64,000 bases of DNA from Halichondria panicea (Eukaryota > Porifera > Demospongiae > Suberitida > Halichondriidae), in the NCBI RefSeq assembly GCF_963675165.1, contig NC_087391.1, positions 4,328,646 to 4,392,645 of the forward strand, written 5' to 3'. The notes beneath the pieces were generated by a model that did not search any database, was not told the origin of the DNA, and saw only the letters and a program-made list of their open reading frames with translations. Position 1 is the stretch's first letter, and the number at the start of each line of letters is the position of its first letter. Both the position numbers and the translations under genes were made by a program. Below are positions 1 to 12,200 of the stretch, one piece after another.

Positions 1-61
1 TTATGATGTACGGATATAAGTACTGACAACATGTGTTGAATGTGTAAACTGGGCGGAGGCT

Positions 62-143
62 CATGCATGCTAGCCTCGATTCCAGGCCGCTGAGAAAGGC
101 GCCACTATTCAAGGGGGGGCTGGAGTCGAGGCTACATGCATGC
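62..143. mobile_element. Short TAGCCTCG-family inverted-repeat element with target-site duplication
   Basis: A 64-bp foldback element lies at 71-134. It begins TAGCCTCGATTCCAGG and ends with the inverted counterpart (…GGAGTCGAGGCTA). It is flanked by the 9-bp direct repeat CATGCATGC at 62-70 and 135-143. The 9-bp duplication is typical of Mutator-like (MULE) insertions, but no transposase is present. It lies about 90 bp upstream of the first coding exon of the following gene, so it may sit in its promoter or 5' UTR. The flank is a simple CATG repeat, so the duplication is less certain here than in the other copies of the family. Confidence 0.6.
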
Positions 144-222
144 ATGCAGCCAGCCACTCCCCCTCTAAACAGATCAAAACAAAAGTAGAGAAGCCAACTC
201 CTAGATCCTAGGCCTAGTGAAT

Positions 223-3200
223 ATGGATCCTGTGGTGGACAATGGTGTCTGTGCTTTCGCAGCTATCAAGAAGCATATAGTGCGTCTCAACAAGGGCATT
301 ATTGCCGGGCAGATTCCAGAAAAGCTCTACTCTGAAGAATTGATTGGTGAGGAACCTTGGGAATTGTATCTCAATTCTGCAACCATAGACTCTGATAAAG
401 GGAAAAAAATTGCAAGAGCTGTCCAAAAGAATGTTCGTCTTTGTCCTGAACTGATGGATAAATTGTGTGATATCTTAAAGAGTGAAAGAGCTACTGAAGA
501 TATCGCAAACGACCTCCAAGGTACTGCCTGCATGTCGAATGTCGTAGTAAATTCTTCAATATCTATATCTGCAAATTGTTTCATACACTCATAGCTAGTT
601 GCTAACGATATAGATAACTTGTGTTTACGTAGACAGGATTTTAACTGAATGCTGTAGAACCACCACCACTAAACTACAATGGTTAGCGGCCTACGATCTT
701 AGTATCATGATAACTATTTACGCCCCTTCTTGTGCCTTTATGTATTCATTCCCTGGGAAAACCCGCCCTGATTAAATTAATTTTACAGATACCTACGTGC
801 TCAAGAAAGAAGAAGCTAAAGATAAGTCACAATCAAGTAAGCAATATCGTTTTATCTGCGAGCTGTTTTTGTTTTCATTGAGTGCAGTGGGAGAGGGGGG
901 GGAAGCTTCTTTATTGGACACATTATATAGTTATAGTTAGATCCCACTTGTGTGTGTTTAGCAGGGAATTATGAGCCATAATCCCATTTGAGTGTATTTA
1001 GCAGGGAACTATATGAGCTATAGTACCGGTACTATAGATTGCTCTGGGCTACAAACTACAACATTATACATTGTATGTTATAGTTATAACACGGGCACGA
1101 GGGATGTATGGAATATATTGCACTGAAGCACGAGGGCGCCAGCCCCGAGGGCTGAGTGCAATATATGCCATGCAGCCCGAGTGCACGTGTTATAACTAGT
1201 TTATATCCCGAGGGCATAGCAACATAACACTGTCCTAGTAACACAATATAAACAGCACAAAAAAAGACAGAGACAACTCTAGACACAGCTCCATCTCTTC
1301 TCTCTTCTAGACGCCAGTATCTGCAGCGTATAAGATTGGCATGACCGACGAATGGCTTGACACAAAATTGTTGGAGTTTTAACTGAAATCTGCAAAACAG
1401 CCCCACCCCACTTCTGGTGCTGCAAAACAGCCCCGCCCCACTTACTGCTGCAAAGAAACAGCCCCACCCCACTACTCAGTGAATACTAGCTGCTGGTCTA
1501 CGCTCGGCCTCATAACCAAGCCAAGAAAGCTCGCTTCTACACTGCTGCAAAACAGCTCATGCCCCCCAGCAAAAAGAGCCACTTCTAGTGCTACGGTGAA
1601 GCAGAATTGACATGCATCACTATGTCGAGGACTAGGTCGATCTAGGAACACAGAATCTTCCACAAAATAAATCTTGGACAATTTTAAAACCTGCACGGTT
1701 GCAAGAAGAAACTCCAGCAGTGCTGAACATTCATTCCTGCATGGCTGGACATACTTTGATACTTGTTATTTCTCATGCGTATTAATTTAATTTTAATTTA
1801 ATTGTCTGTCTAAATGCCAGAGGGGCGTTTTGCGGTCAGTGCAATATGACTTTGCGGTCAGTGCAATATGACTTTCAGCAGTGCAATATGCTTCATATTG
1901 CACTTGGCAACAACGTAGCAACGGGATATAATGTCATTTACAAGAAGATACACATAAAAATTATAATATTGTAGCTAGATTCTTTGTCTAGTAACACAAT
2001 AACAGAACTAGAATGGAAGAGAGAAGCTCTAGAGTATTTTTTGGCTTTGTTTGAGAGTAGTAGGAGCCGCTCGTTTCTTGGGCAGTGTGCTGTACTTTTT
2101 TTGCTGCAAGGCTGCATGGGGGAGGAGCTAGATGTATGGAAGTGCTGGGATTCTAGCTTTGGCTTCTTCCTTTGGCTTTGTTCAAGAGTAGTATAGGAGC
2201 CGCTCGTTTGCTGGGCTTGTTTGCTGCAAATTCTAGCTTAGGTGTCTTCATTTCGCTATGTGAGAGTAGTACAAGCCGCTCGTTTCTTGGGAAGTGCTGT
2301 TTACCAAAACTGGGGGAGGAGCTGGATGTTTCCGTTTTGTGGGTGGAGCTAGGTCCATGACTATAATTTTATCCATTTAGAGGTGGAGGAACAGGGTTGA
2401 CTTGAATAGAGACCACAGATTTAGTAGAGACACAGAGATGCCAACTTCAGAGGTTATGCAGATCAGCCCACTTCCGGCCAAAACTCCCTAAAACTCATTA
2501 ATTAGGGGGCATGGTTACATACGTCTGCCATTTTGAGTGGTAAAAATCACGAGTGGCAAGCAGTAGCAATGTTATTTTACAAAAGTTTGCAGCTCTACTA
2601 CGGCTGAGTGTGATGCAAGGAAAGTCTCCAACTATACTTTCAAGAACTATAGAACAGGGTGCTATAAAGCTATATTGTCAAGAAAAGGAGCATAGACAAC
2701 AAGACAATTAATGGATAAACCATACAAACCAATTGACTGAATTGTAGATTTATAGAGCTGCACACACATGAAAATGCACTGATTTCTGTTTCCATATCAT
2801 GTTTATGTTCAGTATCTCTGGAGAGAGAGGGTAGGGTCTTGACTCTTTTTGCCTTTGATAGAGTGAATAACAAAATGGTAGTTTTGCAACTCAGTTTTGT
2901 GCTCCCCATTCTTTCTCTTGACTGCAGCTACCCATCAACTATGGCATTCTAGATAATAGAAGAAAGCAATACAATGATGGGCTTAATCATCAGTTTAGAG
3001 TGTCTGATGCACTATACCAACACTGTGTGTAGCAGCTCTAACCGTAGCTCAACTTTTGGTATTTAGCCTACGTATCAAGGTATTTTTTGCCACTCAAAAT
3101 GGCGGACATATGTAACCACGCCCCTTTTTCATAAGTTTATATGTGACCACACCCCTTTCAGTGGCGTAGCCAGGATTTTGGGAAGGGCAGGGCTCAAATC

Positions 3201-6200
3201 CATTGAGCAGGGCCAGAGCAGGCGCTGAATAGCTTGGAATTTTACCTAAAAAAAAGGTCATCACTTTTCATCAGCAGTAAGCATGCGCAGTAGATGACCC
3301 TGCCCACATTTCCATTGAATGATATCATTCTAGTAATTAGTAATTACGCGTACAGTGCAGTGCAGAATAGATTGACAGATCAAGGTGATTTGTTGGAGTT
3401 AATGAAACACAAAAGGGGGGGGCTCTAGCCCCGTCAGCCCCCCTCTGCCTACGCCACTGCCTTTTGGTCGGAAGTGGGTGAATCTGCATAACCTCTATAG
3501 TTTTCAAAAGAAATGATGCACTGAGTTGCTAGGTTGGCTGTTGCTAAGCTAGTGCATTTCTAGTGGCCAATAGGTTTTGGGGTCTAAATCAGTTACATGT
3601 AGAACATGTGCATTCGGTATCTATGGTTATAGTGTCCCTCATCCCTCGGGCAAAGCCCTCGAGCTTTGGGACACTATAACACATAGATACCTTATGCCCA
3701 TGTTCTAACTATAAGTATACATGGTTCTGCCCACACTGGTCGGGGGTGGTCTAACCACCACTCTCTTCAATCCGACCACCACTTACCTCTCTCCGACCAG
3801 TTGCTAATCTACTCTTGCTTAGCCACTTTATATACAAAATTATTGGTGTTCATTAAATAGAACATTAAGCATGCTCAGTATAGGAGGTCACACCTACACA
3901 CGTGGCTGAATCTCCATGATCTAGGTGTGATAAATACTGAGGGGTCCGACACTGCGTGAATCTTGTACACCCACTTTTGAAATCTCATGAAATCTTGAAA
4001 TCTCTAAAATCTCTGAAATCTCTAAAATCCTACCTTTGACCTCATTTTCCGTAATCTTATTGTAATCTCAGTGTCATTTTAGCTATGCCTTGACTAGATG
4101 GGCGTGGCCTGCTTCCAAAAGGGGACGGGCACGCCCATCTATGCATCAGCTCACAGTGCAAGTGCTAGTGCATCCATACTGGCCGAGGTGCATGACTAGT
4201 GCAAGTGGTGAATGACGGTAGACTCTGGTTACTGAGTTAGACACATGCACTCAGTAATCTTCAACCCCAGTGATGCTCTCTGAAATCTCTGAAATCTTTG
4301 TGAAATCTCGAAATCTTTGCAAAATCTCGAGATTTTGAAATCTTGTACTCTAAAGATTACAGTGTCGGACCCCTCGGATAAGTACTGAATACATGTATGT
4401 AGTTCAGATGTCTAGATCTATTCTATAAGACTTGATGACAGTGAATCTATAGCAGTGATGATGAATCAGAGACTATGCAAGCCTCCTCAAAGAAGACAGC
4501 AGCAATCTGCTGCAAGCTCATGCATGATTTTGCATGTTGCAATTATATAGAATCAGCAGCAGATGCAGAATCAGTGCATGAGCTTGCAGTTTAAATTAAG
4601 ACTCAGAGTAAGTAAGGCAAGAGCGCTATACAACCTAGTAGTATGAAGAAAGAGCATTGGCTAAAATAAGTATTATGTAGGTGGATTTTTTGTGTTGTAT
4701 GCCAGAAGCATAAAAAGAACCTTAGCACCTAGAAAACAACTCCATGCACCAGTATGAGATAATATTACAATTATTATGAGTTGTCGATGAGTTCAAAGGT
4801 CAATTGAAAATTTTACATCAACCACTACTTTTTATCTTCTGGGCAGAACCCTGAGTATAGGATATACCACACCTAAGAGGAGGATATGCACCCATATATC
4901 CTCCGAGTAGGTGTGGCATATCTGACTTATACCACGTGACCATGCACAGCACTATAAAAGTACCTCCCCCTAGCGACAATTCAGTCCACGATGCAGACTG
5001 CAAAAAAGAACAAGACTATGCCGAATTTTGCAGACATCAAAGAGCTAGTTGAATTGAGCAACACGTCGACTCCTACAGATAGATGCTCAAGAGCTTCCTT
5101 GGTCCAAGCGTTGACCATTTGACGTCCCTTACTGGAGTTGCAAGCTCTTCTTGGATAAAATGCATATCTAAACCATGGAAGCTTAGCCATCTTGCACTTG
5201 TTGGAGAGCACCTTTGGTGTTTCTGCCGTTGCTTTGAGTCTTAGTACCGTCAAGCATGGCTCTTTTCTCTTTGCTTACTTTCTTGAACAAATGAAAAAAC
5301 TAAAAAACAACTTGAAAAACTGTGCATGCCTGGGGCTGTATGCTAATATTCTATATATCCTACAGCTGTTGACCAATTAGTGGTGACGTAAGTGTGGTAT
5401 AACATAGTTTCCCAGGGAATTATAAGCTTGAGGATATAAAGTACAAGTATAATTTTTTGAATGTACAGAAATGATAATAAAGCTGTAGCTGCATGATAAT
5501 TAGCTATGGCTGTTCAGTTTTTCACTACCAGTTTCTATAGCGTTTGCTGGGTTGATGGTAGGGTTCACCATGTATCTTTTCTTGTCTCTACGAGGAACAC
5601 TATAGTTAAGAGCCAATGATTTTAACTGTTCTGGGTCCATTGTCACAAGCATGAAAGCATGTTTTCAACTTGTAGCATTTGTCAACTTCGTCCTCCTGAC
5701 TTCTGTTTCTATCCTGCAGCCATCTTTCAAAACAGTAGACTCCAGTGTCTTTTTGGGGACAATAGTTCACTGTATAGCATTGCTGCAAGCTGTTCCTTGC
5801 TAGCTAGCCGTACAGATCAGAACAGTTTACTGAGAAGCTTGAGCTGGGGTGGGGCTTGAGTGCAGAGAAAAGAGGAGGCTGGGCTCATTTGTTGCAGAGT
5901 GCTTCCTGGATGACATAAGTTGACAAATGCCTAGAAGACCTGCTTGTGACAATGGACCTAAAATCATTGGCTTTGTAGAGACAAGAAAAGTTACTACCAT
6001 CAACCCATGCAGCAAGCGCGCTACTGGTATAGTGAAAAAACTGAACAGCCATAGCTAGCTAAAAATTATTATACAACTTCATTTATCATTTCTATTGTAA
6101 ACTTGTATATAGTTTATATCCTCAAGCTTATAATTCCCTGGGAAACTATGAGATTATGCCCTGCTAAATACACACAAGTGGGATCTATAGCTATGCATGT

Positions 6201-9200
6201 GTATATAATAATTATTGAATGCCTTTCCTATGTACTGTGTTTTTCAGAGCCGGAAATTGAATTTCAAGAACTAAAGGATGTACTAGAGAACTGTAAAACT
6301 GACCTATCTCAACCAGATGCTCCCCAAAATGAACTTGACGCTGTGATCAAGTTCAAGATAAAATCATTCATTACTACGAATATCACAAATGGTGCTACAA
6401 AGGTAGATATTCATAGCAAAGTATCCTCTCTTTGTTATGAAACGTTCACAATTCCGACAAGGCTTTGTACCTGGGCACTTCAAACAGTTGAAGAAGCTGC
6501 TATTCCAAAACCCAAACCAGCAAATGTTGAAGATGTTACGTCTAGTGAAGTAGCCAAGCCAGAAACCATACCAGAGCATCTCTCACCCCTGCCTACCTCT
6601 GAGTTTAAAGAGCTACTCTACAATTCCAGTCTTTGTTGTCAGGCTGTCAGTACTTGCAACGTCGGAACCTACAGAAAATTTTTTTCAGACTTAACAAATC
6701 CCCACTTATTCGAGGAAATTTCGATGTCAATATCAGAAGATAGAGATGAAGTTGATCGATATCTTGTTGCTGTTCAAGGAAGAACGATTTATGTTGCATT
6801 TCAAAGTGAGCCAAACGTTCAGCAATGGATGACCAAGTACTCTTCCTTTAGTGAAGGTATGTCGCATAACAAGTATAGTCTAGCTATTAATTAATTATTA
6901 TTGTTTTTCCTACAAAAGGTCTTGATCGACAGGCAGGCAGGATTCCATTCGTATTTTTTGGGGAGAAACTGAGGCAACGTAAAAGAATTGTCCTTACTGG
7001 TATGCTTATATATACATCCAATAATGTTGTTGTGGTTATGAAACACTAGTTTGACTACATACATTTTTATGAACGTTCACTGTAATAATTACGGTTGTGG
7101 CTCATGGAGAAGGGCAATCAATAATTCCAATATTACTGTAGGTTTTTCTTACGGTGGAATGCTGGCGTGTTTTGTTGCTGCTATTCTTTGGAAAGACAGC
7201 TGCATCCCAATTGAAGCTCTAGAAAAAAACGTTGTGTGCATCACGTATGGTCAACCAGTTATCAGCGTCCCATGTGTGCAGCAGGTTATCAAAGATATTC
7301 CTCATTTCCATGACACCATTTATTGCGTATTTGAGAAAGCAGATGTTCTTCCTTCTGTTTCCCGGTACTTCAACTGCATCCCACGCCTCATGCCTAGTAA
7401 CCAAAGTGGAATGACTGCACTGTCTTCATCTACACCACAATCGTCAACCACGTTATTTGGTATCGACAGCCAGTATGGAACAGATCAGGTACAAATGTGA
7501 TATTTTATGTGCTGAGAAACAATTAACGTTATTTGTTGGGATGTACACATCACAGCATATCGTCCATAGTAAACAAATTATTATTCTGTATGATCTTTGT
7601 CAATTCTATAGAATTTCAAGGAGCATGGAATGTCACAGCAGTTTTTGAATGATTTGTATCAACTCCAAAAGTCAGAGGTATGCAATAAAATCTATGTGCT
7701 GTGAGCTGCATACCGAATTTTTATACTTCTTGCTAAAGGTGTCATATTCAACTGTGGCTTCTGGGGAAAAATCTGAACAAGTGATTGCATTGGGAAGGAT
7801 AAAAAAAGTACTCGAAGATTCTCAACCCAGCTGTGGGGGTCCTGATGAAGCACTTTTGTGTGGGAATTACTGCTATCAACTTATCGAGAAAGAAAATCAA
7901 GAAGTAACCTGGACTGCAATTCCAAGCAAAAAGCTTGCCTCATTGATGTTTGGATCAATCCCAAAAATTGCAACTGAATCACTTGAAATTTCAAGTTTTT
8001 GGAAGGTATGTTCATATACCAGCACCAAATTGAATGATACATAGCTCTATCTATTTATTTATCACAGCACAAAATGAGTCATTACCGGGTAAAAATGCTC
8101 AAAGCCTATTTACTGAACGACCCCGACAAGTTTCAACTTCCTGAGCCCCAGAATCGGTTTACTCAAGTCCCTCAGCTGAAGCCAGATGTTTCACGTGTCA
8201 GTGTACACTTTTTCCCCAACGAGCATGCCGTTGTTTTAGAAGGTGAAAACCTAAGCTTCTGTTTTGAAGTTAAACTTGGTGAACAGAGCAACGCCCTGAA
8301 AATAAAGAGCCCTGATCATCTTACTTCCCGTATCATTCAATTTAATTTTCCACCTGACAAGAAAACAAGAAATATTACCATCTCAGATGACAGTACCATG
8401 AAGGTTACTCTACGTAGTCATTTCTCCAATCCCATTCGTAAAAGGGTGAAAGTTAACAAGGTATGTGCACTGATATATATGAGCTGTCCCACTGCGTATT
8501 ATATTATAGACATAATAAATATTATAATCGCATGTTGTCCTATTATTCACTGTGATTCGTACAGTGATTAATCACGTATCAGTAAACGATTAACAATCAA
8601 TAGTATGGCTACTCGTGCAATATGGGATAAATAGCACGAGTAACAAGCAATGGCAAGGATACTAATTGCATGAGGCGCAGCCATACTATAATTATGTATT
8701 ATACAGCATGATCACCAACTTGGGCTTCATAATTAGCCCGAGGCCAGCGGCTTATAGCATAGTCGGTTGGTTGGTTTTTCTGTTTGTGTGTGATATCAGT
8801 ATTCTGAGTCTACTCACCTGGATGTCATAGTGCTGTGTACAGCATGGATATATAGCCTCCACACAACAAGTTATTAGTTCGCTTGCGTATGCGCACCGAG
8901 GTATATACTATATAGTGTGTTTGTGTGTCTGTCTGTCTGTGTGTAGACTGCTACGTATACAGTTGCTCATAGTGCAAGTAAGAGTTTCTATAGCTTCTAG
9001 TCATGGATTTTAATTCATGGATTTGCGCCTTTCCAGAAGAATGCATAGCAAAACTTGCCATGGAGTGTTGCTACTCTACTTAGTAGTTAGCTCTGCAAGA
9101 GTGAGAAGAGAGCTACAAGGTTCTGCTGATGTGGCAGCCATTTTAGACTTTTGCACTTTTGGCCTTTTTAGCAACAATCATGCATGCATGCCGGGTTGAT

Positions 9201-12200
9201 CATTTCCCACTCTTGAGTTTCCCTGTGATTCTGCCTGCATGCAGCAAAATTAATGCAAACATTTTCATCATGATATCATGCATTGTGTATTAGTAGCTTT
9301 AGTCTCATGAATCAGCCGCACCTCTGGTGTCCGTCTGAGCGCTCTTTACGTGAAGTCATGGGCCACGGTGGATTTCCAACATGACCAATGAGATTGCTCA
9401 CAAGCATCAGGTGACTTGAATAGGAGGCAGCAAATAGTGAAACTTTACATGCGGTTCAGCAGCAAGCAGTGATGTGGCTGAGCAGAGATAACGGATGTGG
9501 TTGCATTTTTATGGTTTTGTTAGCTTGTACAGTGACGTAATACATTCCATTGTGCTATGACTTCACGTAAAGAGTGCTCAAACTGACACCAGAGGTGCGG
9601 CTGATTCATGAGACTAAGTATATAGCTTATGTTATGTAGCTTTGACACATCCACCGAGGCATCAGTACCTGCATTTTAACAGTGGCAACAGATTTCAGGG
9701 CGCGTCTTCTCCGTTTCACTGGGAATGGTAGCATTCGTTCATCATTCAAGCATGTACAGATGTCATCTCATTGTCTCTGGTCACTGAACAGTTTGTTTGG
9801 ATCTTCTCCTAGAACAAGTGTCATTGCATTGCTTATAGCAAAGAGCCCGCAGTCGCCCCCTCCCGATTCGATTTGGCAGCCTCTATAAGCCTAAGCCTCT
9901 AAGCTTAAAGTCTATGGCTCTGTTCAACACAGCAAATGAGGCTTCTTCATCCTCAGCCTCAGTTGAGAGAGCAATGGCTTCTTCATGCTCAGCCTCAGTT
10001 GAGAGAGCAATGGCTTCTTCATCCTCAACCTCAGTTGAGAGAGCAATGCATTCTTCATCTTCAGTCTTAGTTGAGAGAGCATGCAATGGCTTCTAACTTG
10101 TTATGATCCATATCTTGCTATACAATTCTCAAACTGAGCTAGGCTCTCTGTATTTATGCTAAGGGTTCCGCTGTCTAAAGGTTGACATTAATTAAACTTT
10201 GAACGGTGTCAATAAATTGGGGAGACCTAATATTACGAGTGGTATCTGAAATATTTCTTCCCCTGGACCGAATATTACGACTTTCCTGAAATATTTGGTC
10301 TGGGGGGACCAAATATTTCGTCACAGTACCAAGAAAAGGGCAACAAAAGTAGAACTATGATTGTGGTTGCTTCCTTTATGTTCTTTAATTAGTCCCAGAA
10401 CATATATACCAGGAGCCATCATTATTTCTATGCTGACTTTGCTGTGATCCTAGCCTGTCTTATGCACTACTAAAACTTTGTTCTCGATGCTATAGTGTTT
10501 TTAATTTGATTGGTCCTGTTACTATAGCCATGCAGTTTTCATGCTCATATACATACTACAGTAGATTCTCGTTAATCCAGCCACCCTTGGGACAGTGCAG
10601 CTTGGCCATAATAACGAGGTGGCCGCATTTCAGACAGCTAAAAACAACTCTACCTCGAATCTAATGACTAATTTTGCGGTTCTGTCTCAAGGATATTGAA
10701 TCATAATGCTCTCTATTTAAGTGTAATCCAATTTTATCTGCCAAACCACACCCAAAACATCATATCTGGCTGTAATAAACGTATAAAACAAGATGTTCAC
10801 AGAGCATTCACCCCGTGCGTTGAGCTTCATTGCACAACGGCAAATGATACAATATAAATGACCTTATTCATGAGGAATGATCGTGAATCTATAAAGCAAC
10901 AATATATCAAAGAACAGTCTTTGTCGCTTTAATGATAAGTTAAGATTGCTTACTGTAACTAGCCTACTATTATTTTTCAACTACTGTCTCATCAGCAGTT
11001 AAAGCAGTCCATGAAAGTGTCTAGGTTCGCTCAAACAGCTCATTGTGTCCACACACACCAATCACTCTACCCCTGCTGCGCACGCTGGGGTATTTACATT
11101 AAAAACCTAGTTTGGGGCAGGCCAGTATACGGAACAGCGAGTAGCCGCATTTCATGGCGAGTTTTGTGTAGTAAACATCCAGCTAGCAATCCGTGCCAAA
11201 CCAAATGGCCGGTATATTGAGGTAGCCGTACTTCAGAGAGACGAAATAGCGAGAGTCTACTGTATACTGTATTTACTGCATGTATAACATTTTCTATATT
11301 TTTCTTGTCAACAGCCGAGGGTTAGCACTTTAGGCTTTTGGTGGGGCATGATTGAATGCTTCTCCATCCACTCTTTTTTGCTTTGTGAGGCCACATATGC
11401 ATGGAATAATGCTTCAGAAGTATGGAGTCCCCACTAGAATCAAGCAGAGATTTGCCATGAGAGTGTGTCTGAGACAGTGGGATCTAACGCAGGATGAATT
11501 ACTGTCAGCATCTGGTCTTACACTCAGACAAGAAGATTCATTGCAAGAATGTGTCACTTGTATACAATGATATGATAGACTTTCCCAACCCACCGGTTGA
11601 AAGAAAGAGATTGTCTACAATAGCTGTTCAGACCAACATCAATGTACAGCTATATATATATAGTACTCATTCTTCCCACACGCGGTAACTTTATGGAACA
11701 AACTTGTGTTAGTACACACGATATATTGTTACTGTCGGTGTGTTTATGTACACAGTTCTTTCATTAGGATGCACTTTACCTGCATGTAGCTACTAGCTTT
11801 ATGTATATCCTATGCTGTTATGTTGTTATAAATAAATAAAAACGGGGTTTCAGCTCCGAACTCTTCAAGAGGGATGCCTGCATGAAGTGAGTAGCATTTC
11901 GCTTGATGCGCTATTGAACCTTACCCCGGGTATAATAAGGATCAAACACTTCCTGCCTCGCATATGTCGTACCTCCTCTGCATTGCAATGCCCAAACATT
12001 TACACTACAAATGAATAGGAAACGATTGACCGATCAAAATGATGCCGAAAGTTCATTATTAATGGCTGCACATGCAAGCTCATGAAACCGGATTGGTATA
12101 CCCTTGAGTAACATCCGTTATAACCCATGGTTCAAGCTGGTAGATGGGCATGGTCTGCACCCGTCCATCTACACACAGTGCAGAATAAACCATGCACAAG

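Larger units (their letters stand above)
925..6191. mobile_element. Nested inverted-repeat elements filling intron 2 of copy 1
   Basis: The intron appears to be built from an outer inverted repeat. Sequence around 930-975 (GATCCCACTTGTGTGTGTTTAG) recurs inverted around 6155-6191, and a second arm pair (TTTCCCAGGGAATTATAAGC) lies at about 5409-5445 and 6107-6146. Smaller pairs are nested inside: a hairpin at 1081-1198, an element at 2449-3496, a hairpin at 3601-3706, an element at 3939-4375 and an inverted pair at 5501-6058. A minus-strand open frame at 4981-5253 and another at 5606-5788 could be remnants of an element-encoded protein, but I recognise neither. The whole may be one composite element that inserted into a once-short intron. 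Confidence 0.5.

Noticed and set aside
1056-1472. 138-codon minus-strand frame
   Set aside because: It covers a hairpin element and a short GC-rich direct repeat (CAGCCCCACCCCACT); composition and context are those of a repeat.
9883-10086. Acidic repeat protein on the minus strand
   Set aside because: It arises from a four-copy 36-bp tandem repeat inside a transposon-like element, without splice context or a conserved start.
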